34,088 nt of DNA from Prevotella sp. (GTDB lineage Bacteria > Bacteroidota > Bacteroidia > Bacteroidales > Bacteroidaceae), in NCBI GenBank assembly GCA_016283605.1, contig JAEENF010000158.1, forward strand, positions 1 through 34,088. The letters run 5' to 3'. Position 1 is the stretch's first letter; every line of letters starts with the position of its first letter. This document shows, in pieces, positions 1-8,314 of the stretch. A program made the translations under genes and the position numbers. A model generated the notes under the pieces. The model saw only the letters and a program-made list of their open reading frames with translations. It ran no database searches and was not told the origin of the DNA.

Positions 1-897
1 GGGTACTACCTTGCCAACGGAATCACTCACAGTGCCCTCAAAAACCGAATCACAATGATGTTACATAAAGAATCCCCCCGCAGACGCCTGTTGAAACTGC
101 TGGCCCTGCTGCCCATCGTTGGCGTCACCCTTGCCCTCAACGCCGAGACTGTCACCGATGTCATCTATAAGAACGATAAGCCGCAGAAGCAGGTGCCCGT
201 GAAGAAGGGCAAGGCCAATGCGACCATCAGGACGGGTAACAACCAGACCATCCAGGTGGTGGCCACGGACATCCAGAAGACTGAGAAGCAGGAGGTCAAG
301 GAGGAAGCCTCCGCTAAGCCTAACGACGAGCGTGCCTTCGATGTCGTGGAAGAGATGCCTCAGTTCCCTGGCGGCATGCAGGCATTGATGGAATTCCTCT
401 CAAAAAATATCCGCTATCCGAAGGAAGCCTTCGAGGCTAACAAACAAGGCCGTGTCATTGCCAATTTCGTGATTGAGAGAGACGGCAGCATCAGCGAGGC
501 CAAGGTCGTGAAATCTGTAGATCCAGCGCTCGATGAGGAAGCAGTCCGTGTCATCAACGCAATGCCTAATTGGATGCCAGGCAGACAGAGCGGCAAGGCC
601 GTGCGCGTGAAGTACACTGTTCCGATCAATTTCCGTCTGGACGGCAGCAAACCCAAGGACAACAACGTTGCTAACGTCATGCAGGCTGCTGCTTCTGGTA
701 ATATCTTTCTAACGACAAACAATCCTGTCAAGACGCCGTTGATTATTGTCGATGGCAAGGAAGTGCCTTATGAGAACTTGAAAACTATCGTCCATGATGA
801 TGTCGAGAGTATCAATGTGCTGAAAGACAAGGCCGCCGTCACTATGTATGGTGAGAAAGGCAAAGATGGTGTTATCGTCATCACCACGAAGAAGTAA
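1..897 (+). CDS. M56 (BlaR1/MecR1-like) peptidase C-terminus fused to TonB C-terminal domain and a TonB-receptor plug-like tail; 5' end outside window
   Basis: The frame is open from base 1 (GYYLANGITHSALKNRITMMLHKESPRRR), matching the conserved 'xxHSxLKNRITMM' segment of Bacteroidetes M56/BlaR1 proteins. TonB C-terminal motif follows (YPKEAFEANKQGRVIANFVIERDGSI...PNWMPGRQSGKAVRVKYTVPINF), then the tail PLIIVDGKEV...DDVESINVLKDKAAVTMYGEKGKDGVIVITTKK. The ATG at 55 is internal. Confidence 0.85.
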   Translation, partial: GYYLANGITHSALKNRITMMLHKESPRRRLLKLLALLPIVGVTLALNAETVTDVIYKNDKPQKQVPVKKGKANATIRTGNNQTIQVVATDIQKTEKQEVKEEASAKPNDERAFDVVEEMPQFPGGMQALMEFLSKNIRYPKEAFEANKQGRVIANFVIERDGSISEAKVVKSVDPALDEEAVRVINAMPNWMPGRQSGKAVRVKYTVPINFRLDGSKPKDNNVANVMQAAASGNIFLTTNNPVKTPLIIVDGKEVPYENLKTIVHDDVESINVLKDKAAVTMYGEKGKDGVIVITTKK

Positions 898-908
898 TAA
901 ATCCTCTT

Positions 909-2021
909 ATGAACAGAATCATAATATTCTTAGGCCTCGCCTTTCTGACGACTCTCTCCGTCAGGGGCGAGGTCTTTGCGAAAAAGAAGGTGGTGGAACC
1001 CATTGCCACGGATTCCCTCACCCTTCTGATAGAAGCTGGTGACAGCTGTATGAAGCAGTCCAACACCTTCGAGGCACTCCAATATTTCCAGCAGGCCTAT
1101 GCCCATTGCGACAGCAGTCTCACACGCATCAAACTCGCAGACTGCTACTACAAACGGGGAAACTACTATCAGACCGCCAATCTGCTGAAAAATGTCCCAG
1201 GCGGACAATTCACCCACGAAGCCCTGCGACAGCTCGCCTTCAGCTATCAGAAACAGAATGATATCGACTCCTACCTCTTTTGGGCTGGGCAATTGGTGGC
1301 CCACTATCCCATGGACGGTGAGATGATCGCGGGTCTCACGGTGGGCTATGCCAGGAAAGACCAAGCCTGGAAGGGCGTCAGTTATGGCGAAGGTTACTTC
1401 AAGGAAGACTCCACGAACATCCTCGTAAACCGTGCCCTCGCCGATGCCTATTTCATGGACCGTAAGTTCGACAAGTCGGCAGCGATGTACGAACGTCTGC
1501 TGCAGCAAGGGGATTCCACCTTCAACACGCTCTACTCCGCAGGCATGTGCTACTCACAGTTAGACAGCCTAGAACTGGCCTATGAGCATCTTCGCAATGC
1601 CCTCTTCCTATCACAGATGCAACACGCCAATTGTGCCTATCGGTTAGGAGTTGTTTGCGTGGATACCCACCGATTGGACGAGGGAATCGGCTATCTGGAT
1701 CTCGCCACAGAGCTTCTGAAGCCCGATACCACCGTCATGAAAGCTATCACCCTCGCAAAAGGCGAAGCCTACTATCTGTCATTTCACCATGCCAAAGCTG
1801 TGGAAGCCTGGAAGGAACACTTGAAATATAATCCCAATTCCATCGCCACCTATTATAATATCGCCAATGCCACCTATTATTACCTTCCAGACAATAAACA
1901 AGCGAAGAGTTACTTTGAGAAGTTTCTCGAACTTGCCCGCAAGGAAGAGACCCCCAATGCCCAGCTGAAGGAGATGATGGAGAAGGCAGAGACATTGCTC
2001 AAAAAGTCTAAAGTACGTTAA
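909..2021 (+). CDS. Tetratricopeptide-repeat protein with signal peptide
   Basis: N-terminal hydrophobic signal (MNRIIIFLGLAFLTTLSVRG). Repeated TPR-like helices (EALQYFQQAYAHCDSSLTRIKLADCYYKRGNYYQTANLL; ATYYNIANATYYYLPDNKQAKSYFEKFLELA). Confidence 0.8.
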   Translation: MNRIIIFLGLAFLTTLSVRGEVFAKKKVVEPIATDSLTLLIEAGDSCMKQSNTFEALQYFQQAYAHCDSSLTRIKLADCYYKRGNYYQTANLLKNVPGGQFTHEALRQLAFSYQKQNDIDSYLFWAGQLVAHYPMDGEMIAGLTVGYARKDQAWKGVSYGEGYFKEDSTNILVNRALADAYFMDRKFDKSAAMYERLLQQGDSTFNTLYSAGMCYSQLDSLELAYEHLRNALFLSQMQHANCAYRLGVVCVDTHRLDEGIGYLDLATELLKPDTTVMKAITLAKGEAYYLSFHHAKAVEAWKEHLKYNPNSIATYYNIANATYYYLPDNKQAKSYFEKFLELARKEETPNAQLKEMMEKAETLLKKSKVR

Positions 2022-2036
2022 GTTTTTTACGTTTCG

Positions 2037-2067
2037 TTGCATAGTTCCGATTTTTTCTGTATTTTTG
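2037..2067 (+). promoter_or_regulatory. Bacteroidetes-type promoter upstream of the hypothetical/rpoN operon
   Basis: TTG (2037-2039), 20 bp spacer, TATTTTTG (2060-2067), matching the TTTG / TAnnTTTG consensus. Confidence 0.55.
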
Positions 2068-2086
2068 CAGAAAAAATAGAGAGACT

Positions 2087-2734
2087 ATGGCAAGAAACGC
2101 GAAATGGTCGGAAGACTACTGGCTGCTGCTGATGCAGATCTACCTCCAAAAACCCGTGGGTGTCAAGCCCATGTACAGCCGGAAGATGGTGGATCTAAGC
2201 CTTGAATTGCACATCGCGCCCAACATACTGTTTACAAAGATGTGTCAGATTGCCAATCTGGAAACTCCCCGTGTCGAACATATCTGGGAGACTTACGGCA
2301 ATAACCCCCGTAAACTGACTCGTGCCATCAAACTGTGGCATGAGATGCGTGGTTATGGTCATGCAGATGAGTTTTATGATGGCGTGGAGGTGAACGAAAC
2401 CTTTGAGAAGGACTTCAAACCTGTATCCGACAGCAACATGACCCCCGCGATGCTCATCCTGATCCTGGACCTGTACTTTCGTCTCACCCCCATCACGATG
2501 GTCAGCGAGACTCCAGAGATCCAACAACTGGCCAGACTTCTCAAGGTAAAGCCACAAGAGGTCGTTGAGGTGATGGAGGTCTTCCAACACTGCGATCCTT
2601 ACCTAAATAAGAAGGACGTCATGATCAGTCCATTGCTCTTGCCCTGTAATGACATCTGGCGACGTTTCGGCAATTCAGACACAGAACAGTTGGCATCGTT
2701 CGCAGAACAACTCTCAGAATACTTTAAGGGATGA
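2087..2734 (+). CDS. Conserved-looking hypothetical protein (215 aa), translationally coupled to rpoN
   Basis: Full ORF behind a good promoter. Its TGA (2732-2734) overlaps the rpoN ATG (2731) as ATGA. Confidence 0.7.
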   Translation: MARNAKWSEDYWLLLMQIYLQKPVGVKPMYSRKMVDLSLELHIAPNILFTKMCQIANLETPRVEHIWETYGNNPRKLTRAIKLWHEMRGYGHADEFYDGVEVNETFEKDFKPVSDSNMTPAMLILILDLYFRLTPITMVSETPEIQQLARLLKVKPQEVVEVMEVFQHCDPYLNKKDVMISPLLLPCNDIWRRFGNSDTEQLASFAEQLSEYFKG

Positions 2735-4233
2735 GTGTGAAAAGCGGTCAGATTCAGGAACAGAGACTGACGGAGAGTCAGAAACTGGCTCAGAGCATCT
2801 CACACCAGCAGCTGCTACAGGCGTCGTTGGTAGAGTTGCCCGTTACCCAACTCGTAGACCGTATCAACACAGAGATGAACGATAATCCTGCTTTGGACAT
2901 AGACTATGATGCACAGGAGGCTCCAGACTATCCGGACTATACCGATGACAACGAAGCTACAGACTACGAGATGAACAATGAGCGCGAAGAACGACAGTCC
3001 GCTCTCGATGAGGCCCTCGCAGGTATCGGCCGCGACGATGAGGACCTGCCTGTATATCATGGTGGCATCGATGTGGCGGAAGAGCGCGAAGAGATGGTCT
3101 ATGGCGAAACCACATCCTTCTATGATCAACTGAAAGAACAGGTAGGCGAGACGAATCTCACGGAGCGCCAGCGCGACATCATCGAATATCTCATCGGCTC
3201 ACTCGACGACGATGGATTACTGAGAAAATCCCTCGACGTCATCAGCGACGAACTGGCCATCTATCACAATCTCGACACCACCCCTCAAGAAATCGAGGAG
3301 GTGCTCACCATCCTGAAGGACTTCGACCCTGCGGGCATTGGTGCACAATCGCTACAGGAATGCCTGCTGATACAGATCTCGCGGCGCGAGAAATCGATAG
3401 TAAAAACGCTGATGAAAAAGGTCATCGCCGACTATTTTGAGGAATTCACAAAAAAACACTGGGACAAGATACAACAGGCTCTGGATTTGACGGATATGCA
3501 GGCTAAAGCCCTCTTTGACGAACTCCGCAAGCTGAATCCACGTCCAGGAGCCTCGATGGGCGAGACGGTGGGTAGAAGTCTGCAACAGATAACCCCAGAT
3601 TTCATCGTAGATACACAAGACGACGGCACCATCACCTTTACCCTGAACAACGGTGAGATACCTGAATTGAAGGTGTCGCAATCGTTTGTAGACTCCATGA
3701 AAGAATATCAGGAGAACAAAGACCACTTAAGCCGACAGACGAAGGAGGCACTGTTGTATATCAAGAAAAAGGTGGATGCCGCACAGGGATTCATCGAAGC
3801 AATCAAAGCGCGACGACATACCCTCGCAGTAACCATGCAGGCCATCATCACACTGCAACGACAGTTCTTTCTCGATGGCGACGAAGCCTCATTACGTCCT
3901 ATGATATTAAAGGATGTGGCAGAATATACGGGACTGGATCTCAGCACCATCTCACGTGTCAGCAATTCAAAATACGCCCAGACCCGTTGGGGCACTTTTC
4001 CCCTGCGACATTTCTTCAGCGACAGCTATGTGACGGAGAGTGGTGAGGAACTGTCTACACGACAGATCAAGGCTGCCCTGCGTGACATCATCGAAGCTGA
4101 AGACCCCAAGAGTCCACTCAGCGACGATGCTCTCCGCGAGGAACTCACTAAGAAGGGTTTTCCTATAGCCCGACGGACGGTTGCTAAATATCGTGAGCAA
4201 CTAGGTATCCCCATAGCAAGACTAAGAAGGTAA
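2731..4233 (+). CDS. rpoN: RNA polymerase sigma-54 factor
   Basis: N-terminal Q-rich LTESQKLAQSISHQQLLQASLVEL; DFDPAGIGAQSLQECLLIQI; C-terminal RpoN box ARRTVAKYREQLGIP. Confidence 0.97.
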   Translation: MSVKSGQIQEQRLTESQKLAQSISHQQLLQASLVELPVTQLVDRINTEMNDNPALDIDYDAQEAPDYPDYTDDNEATDYEMNNEREERQSALDEALAGIGRDDEDLPVYHGGIDVAEEREEMVYGETTSFYDQLKEQVGETNLTERQRDIIEYLIGSLDDDGLLRKSLDVISDELAIYHNLDTTPQEIEEVLTILKDFDPAGIGAQSLQECLLIQISRREKSIVKTLMKKVIADYFEEFTKKHWDKIQQALDLTDMQAKALFDELRKLNPRPGASMGETVGRSLQQITPDFIVDTQDDGTITFTLNNGEIPELKVSQSFVDSMKEYQENKDHLSRQTKEALLYIKKKVDAAQGFIEAIKARRHTLAVTMQAIITLQRQFFLDGDEASLRPMILKDVAEYTGLDLSTISRVSNSKYAQTRWGTFPLRHFFSDSYVTESGEELSTRQIKAALRDIIEAEDPKSPLSDDALREELTKKGFPIARRTVAKYREQLGIPIARLRR

Positions 4234-4254
4234 AAGTGAATAGTGAATAGTGAA
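4234..4254 (+). repeat. Heptad tandem repeat, class A (aagtgaa tagtgaa tagtgaa)
   Basis: Three 7-bp units between the rpoN stop and the PAP2-like gene. Confidence 0.85.
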
Positions 4255-4870
4255 AAGGGAGAAGACAATCATATTGACGGCTAGGGTGATGAGTATGGTA
4301 TTCACGCCCTTCTATCTGCCAATCGTAGGACTGGCGGCATTGTTTACGTTGAGCTATCTCAGTCAGATGCCGACGCCTTACAAACTGCAGGTGCTCACGA
4401 TGGTCTACTTGTTTACCATCCTTCTACCTACGGTGCTGATTCATTTATACCGCAAGCATCAGGGATGGACACTTATACAATTAGGCAACCGCGAACGGCG
4501 TATGGTGCCTTATATGATCAGTATCCTTTGTTACTTCTGCTGTGTCTACTGGATGGACTATCTACACATTCCCCACTTCATGAGCAATATCGTTTCAGTG
4601 GCGCTGTTTATTCAGATTGTATGTGCACTGATCAACGTGTGGTGGAAGATCTCAACACATACCGCCGCCATCGGAGGAGTGGCTGGAGCACTCTTCGTCT
4701 TCGGCGAACTCTTCGGCTTTAATCCCGTGTGGTGGCTCTGCCTGGTGTTTATCCTGGCTGGTATCCTTGGAACAAGTCGTATGATCCTGCGTCAGCACTC
4801 GTTGTTACAAGTCGTAGCAGGATTTGTCATCGGCGTCATTTGCGCCTGCATCGGACTGGTGTATTTTTAA
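4250..4870 (+). CDS. PAP2-superfamily-like integral membrane protein
   Basis: Multiple hydrophobic helices with KISTHTAAIGG (SGH-like) and SRMILRQHSLLQVVAGFVIG (SRxxxxxHxxxQVxxG-like) motifs. The GTG start proposed in the ORF track lies in the heptad repeat. Confidence 0.75.
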   Translation: MKREKTIILTARVMSMVFTPFYLPIVGLAALFTLSYLSQMPTPYKLQVLTMVYLFTILLPTVLIHLYRKHQGWTLIQLGNRERRMVPYMISILCYFCCVYWMDYLHIPHFMSNIVSVALFIQIVCALINVWWKISTHTAAIGGVAGALFVFGELFGFNPVWWLCLVFILAGILGTSRMILRQHSLLQVVAGFVIGVICACIGLVYF

Positions 4871-4896
4871 GTGAATAGTTATTAGTGAATAGTGAT
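4869..4896 (+). repeat. Heptad tandem repeat, class A (aagtgaa tagttat tagtgaa tagtgat)
   Basis: Four 7-bp units ending immediately before the purE ATG at 4897. Confidence 0.85.
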
Positions 4897-5403
4897 ATGA
4901 AACCGTTAGTAAGTATTATCATGGGTAGCACGAGCGACCTGCCCATTATGGAAAAAGCCTGTAAGTTGCTGAATGAGATGCAAGTGCCCTTTGAAGTGAA
5001 TGCATTGTCAGCACACCGTACTCCCGATGCTGTGGAGGAATTTGCACGCACGGCCAAGAGTCGTGGTATCAAGGTTATCATTGCAGGTGCCGGAATGGCT
5101 GCTGCTTTACCTGGTGTCATCGCTGCCTCGACGACACTGCCCGTTATTGGCGTACCCATCAAAGGGATGCTCGACGGTCTTGACGCCATGCTCTCCATCA
5201 TCCAAATGCCTCCAGGCATCCCCGTAGCGACAGTGGGTGTGAATGGTGCCCAGAATGCAGCCCTTCTGGCTGTAGAGATGATGGCCCTCAGCGATGAGAT
5301 GCTGGCACAGCGTCTCGCCGTATATAAAGGTAACCTGCGGATTAAGATTGAAAAAGCCAATGAGGAATTAGCCCAAATCAAATATGAGTATAAGACGAAT
5401 TAG
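4897..5403 (+). CDS. purE: 5-(carboxyamino)imidazole ribonucleotide mutase
   Basis: VSIIMGSTSDLPIMEKACKLL...EVNALSAHRTPD...IIAGAGMAAALPGVIAASTTLPVIGVP. The start is moved from the track's GTG at 4885 to ATG at 4897. Confidence 0.96.
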   Translation: MKPLVSIIMGSTSDLPIMEKACKLLNEMQVPFEVNALSAHRTPDAVEEFARTAKSRGIKVIIAGAGMAAALPGVIAASTTLPVIGVPIKGMLDGLDAMLSIIQMPPGIPVATVGVNGAQNAALLAVEMMALSDEMLAQRLAVYKGNLRIKIEKANEELAQIKYEYKTN

Positions 5404-6772
5404 TAGTGAAACCCGTGTGGGCGGTATCGGCATCGGAGGTGCAAACCCCATCCGTATCCAGTCGATGGCAACTGTAGACACCAACGACACAGAAGGCTGT
5501 GTGGCTCAGGCCAAGCGTATCATCGATGCAGGTGGTGAGTTGGTACGTTTTACCACACAAGGCACCCGTGAGGCTGAGAACATGAAGAACATCTCTGCCC
5601 GTTTGAAGGCCGACGGTTACGAGACTCCCCTCGTAGCCGATGTGCACTTTACGGCACATACGGCCGATGTCGCAGCCCTCTACTGCGAGAAGGTGCGTAT
5701 CAACCCTGGTAACTATGTGGATCCAGGACGTACCTTTAAGCACCTGGAATATACCGATGAGGAATATGCTGCAGAGCTGCAGAAGATAGGACACCAGTTG
5801 GTGCCTTTCCTGAATATCTGTAAGGAGCACCATACGGCAGTGCGTATAGGTGTGAATCACGGTTCTCTCAGCGACCGTATCATGTCACGTTATGGTGACA
5901 CGCCAGAGGGTATCGTAGAGAGTTGTATGGAATTCCTACGCATATGTCGTCGTGAAAACTTCAACGATGTGGTTATCTCCATCAAGGCCTCGAACACCGT
6001 AGTGATGGTGACCACCGTTCGTCTGTTAGTGAAAACGATGGATCAGGAAGACATGCATTATCCCCTGCATCTGGGCGTCACTGAGGCTGGCGAAGGTGAG
6101 GACGGACGTATTAAGAGTGCTGTCGGTATCGGTGCGCTGTTGACAGAAGGCATCGGCGACACTATCCGTGTGTCTCTCTCTGAAGAACCTGAGTGCGAAA
6201 TCCCCGTGGCCCGCAAGCTCGTGGATATGATTGAGGAATGTGCTGCGCTGCGTGCTCAAGCTGAAGCCAGCATTCAAGATGACACCATCACGCTGACCCT
6301 CGATGCCCCAGATTGGGAAACTCTACAACTGAAAGCTGCAATGTCTGTCGGCGCCCTCCTCATCGATCACAAGGCCCATCAACTTGTCATCCGTCTTAAC
6401 AGCGGTAGCAAACTCTCAACTCTCAGTTCTCAACTCTCCACTCTCTCCGATGCCATTCTCCAGGCCGCCCGTATTAAGTTTACGAAGACCGAATACATCT
6501 CCTGTCCAGGCTGCGGACGTACGCTCTATAACCTTCAGGAGACCATCGCAAAGATTAAGGCGGCAACGAAGGACCTCGTGGGACTGAAGATAGGTATCAT
6601 GGGATGTATCGTCAACGGTCCTGGCGAGATGGCTGATGCTGATTACGGTTATGTAGGTGCCGGCCGTGGGAAGATCAGTCTCTATAAGGCTAAGGAATGT
6701 GTGGAGAAGAACATTCCTGAGGAAGAGGCTGTAGAGAAACTACTCGAACTCATCCGTAACGACAGAAAATAA
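5384..6772 (+). CDS. ispG: 4-hydroxy-3-methylbut-2-enyl diphosphate synthase (IspG/GcpE), shortened middle domain
   Basis: N-terminal NPIRIQSMATVDTNDT, HLGVTEAGEGEDGRIKSAVGIGALL; C-terminal 4Fe-4S domain ISCPGCGRTLYNLQ...GIMGCIVNGPGEMADADYGYVGAGRGKI. Confidence 0.95.
   Translation: MSIRRISSETRVGGIGIGGANPIRIQSMATVDTNDTEGCVAQAKRIIDAGGELVRFTTQGTREAENMKNISARLKADGYETPLVADVHFTAHTADVAALYCEKVRINPGNYVDPGRTFKHLEYTDEEYAAELQKIGHQLVPFLNICKEHHTAVRIGVNHGSLSDRIMSRYGDTPEGIVESCMEFLRICRRENFNDVVISIKASNTVVMVTTVRLLVKTMDQEDMHYPLHLGVTEAGEGEDGRIKSAVGIGALLTEGIGDTIRVSLSEEPECEIPVARKLVDMIEECAALRAQAEASIQDDTITLTLDAPDWETLQLKAAMSVGALLIDHKAHQLVIRLNSGSKLSTLSSQLSTLSDAILQAARIKFTKTEYISCPGCGRTLYNLQETIAKIKAATKDLVGLKIGIMGCIVNGPGEMADADYGYVGAGRGKISLYKAKECVEKNIPEEEAVEKLLELIRNDRK
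6411..6445 (+). repeat. Heptad tandem repeat, class B, inside ispG (aactctc aactctc agttctc aactctc cactctc)
   Basis: Five 7-bp units encoding ...SKLSTLSSQLSTLS.... Confidence 0.85.
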
Positions 6773-6801
6773 AGAATCCCGCCAGCTGGCGGGATTTCTT
6801 T
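6771..6801. terminator. Bidirectional Rho-independent-type terminator between convergent ispG and HK-like gene
   Basis: aatcccgcca-gc-tggcgggatt perfect inverted repeat (6775-6796), flanked by aaaga / tttcttta. Confidence 0.85.
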
Positions 6802-8302
6802 ATGTATGCAAGTTCAACACGAACCGCGTTCCTTTAGTGAAAGCTGGATCGATGTCTAGGTCGCCGTTCATCTTCAGCGCCATCTGACGACAGATTGGCA
6901 GTCCGAGACCATCGCCAGTGGTAAGATCCTTCACCTCGAGGAAAGGCTTGAACACATCCTCACGCTTCTCTTCAGGAATACCCTCACCTGTGTCTGATAC
7001 TAGGAACTGCTGGGCATGGGCACCACGTTTCTTGAACTCAAGACAGATCGTGCCACCCGCAGGTGTATATTCTGCGGCATTCTCCAACAGATGGCTCAAG
7101 ATATGAGAGACATATTCCTTGTGGATGGGTGCACTCATATTAGGAGCGTTCACCGTCAGCGTCACACTGCTTTTCACCTTGTCGCGGATCTGGTCCATCA
7201 GCGTCTCACAGAACTTTGGAATCTGAGTATCTTCCAGTTCCACAGGCTCCGTAGAGTTCTCCAATTCAGACAGCGTCTGGATATGTTCTGAAAATTCCAT
7301 CAGCGCCTTCACCTCAGGCTGGCTGTTATCGAGTTTCTGCAAAGTCGGATCCAGCTGAGCAGAGATGTTACTGATAAACTTTGCTTTCAGGGCGTTGTTC
7401 TCATTGGCTATGCGAATGGTCTTCTTCTGCTTACGCGTCAAGAGGATAAAACGCATCAGTACGACACCCCCAATTACCAGTGCTGCGGCGAGTGCTGCGG
7501 CGAGGATACAGAGTCCGATGATGATGGCCTGACGTGTGGTCAGCGAACTGTCTTTCTCTGAGATGGAGGCCTCGTTGTCGGCTATCTGCTTCTTCAAGGC
7601 ACCAATCTCATCAGCATGCTTCAAAGCATCGGTAGAGTCCTTCCAGGCGAGATAGTTGCTATACGACTGTGCCACCATATTGGCATTATTGCTCCTGCGG
7701 GCATTAGCGATGAGCGTCTTGTATACCTCGTCCACCTTGCCGTACTCCTTCTGTGCCGTCAGCTTGCTGGCCATCTCCTTGAAGACAGCATTACCCTGGG
7801 CATTCTGGCCGAAGGAGTAGTAATAGACGGCCTTGTTGTAGAGCAGGTCGTTCTTTACACTCTCATCGCCTGAGGTATTGGCCTGACTCTCCATGATGTC
7901 TAACTGTTCCTTCACACTCGAGGGCCTATGCAGTTTCATATACATCTGCATACGTTCCTTCGTCACTAGATAGTGCAGCGCAGCCTTTTTGACAGCACTC
8001 TTCTCGTTGGCGATGATAGTCTGGTCGATGCGACGCAACAAATCGAAGGCCTCCTTGTAATAGTTCTCCTTGTAATACAGCGCCGTAGCCTTGACACCAC
8101 ACTCTACACCCTGTTTAATTTGCCCCTTGTTGGCATAGTCCTCAAAAGCACGGATAAAGTTAAAACGGGCACTGGCAACTTTGCCTTTCTCAATGTCGGC
8201 TTCTGCATGTTGTTGAAGCTCGCTCTTCTTCACCTCCTGCGCACCAACCATGCCACAGCAGAAGAATACACTCAGAAGTAATACAAAAACTTTCTTGTTC
8301 AT
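6800..8302 (-). CDS. TPR-type sensor with one transmembrane segment and a HATPase_c domain; degenerate histidine kinase
   Basis: Signal peptide, TPR-like region, TM (AIIIGLCILAAALAAALVIGGVVLMRFILL), DHp-like FISNISAQLDPTL, N box HLLENAAEYTP, G1 DTGEGIP, G2 TTGDGLGLPICRQMA. Confidence 0.88.
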   Translation of the reverse strand: MNKKVFVLLLSVFFCCGMVGAQEVKKSELQQHAEADIEKGKVASARFNFIRAFEDYANKGQIKQGVECGVKATALYYKENYYKEAFDLLRRIDQTIIANEKSAVKKAALHYLVTKERMQMYMKLHRPSSVKEQLDIMESQANTSGDESVKNDLLYNKAVYYYSFGQNAQGNAVFKEMASKLTAQKEYGKVDEVYKTLIANARRSNNANMVAQSYSNYLAWKDSTDALKHADEIGALKKQIADNEASISEKDSSLTTRQAIIIGLCILAAALAAALVIGGVVLMRFILLTRKQKKTIRIANENNALKAKFISNISAQLDPTLQKLDNSQPEVKALMEFSEHIQTLSELENSTEPVELEDTQIPKFCETLMDQIRDKVKSSVTLTVNAPNMSAPIHKEYVSHILSHLLENAAEYTPAGGTICLEFKKRGAHAQQFLVSDTGEGIPEEKREDVFKPFLEVKDLTTGDGLGLPICRQMALKMNGDLDIDPAFTKGTRFVLNLHT

Positions 8303-8314
8303 AATTACAACATT

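Noticed and set aside
4234-4254. CRISPR-like repeats
   Set aside because: Units are contiguous 7-mers without spacers and there are no cas genes; not a CRISPR array.
4026-4268. Minus-strand ORF with N-terminus MSSPFSLFTIHFYLLS that looks like a signal peptide
   Set aside because: This is the reverse reading of the class A heptad array followed by antisense rpoN. It does show how such arrays can produce false or real hydrophobic leaders.
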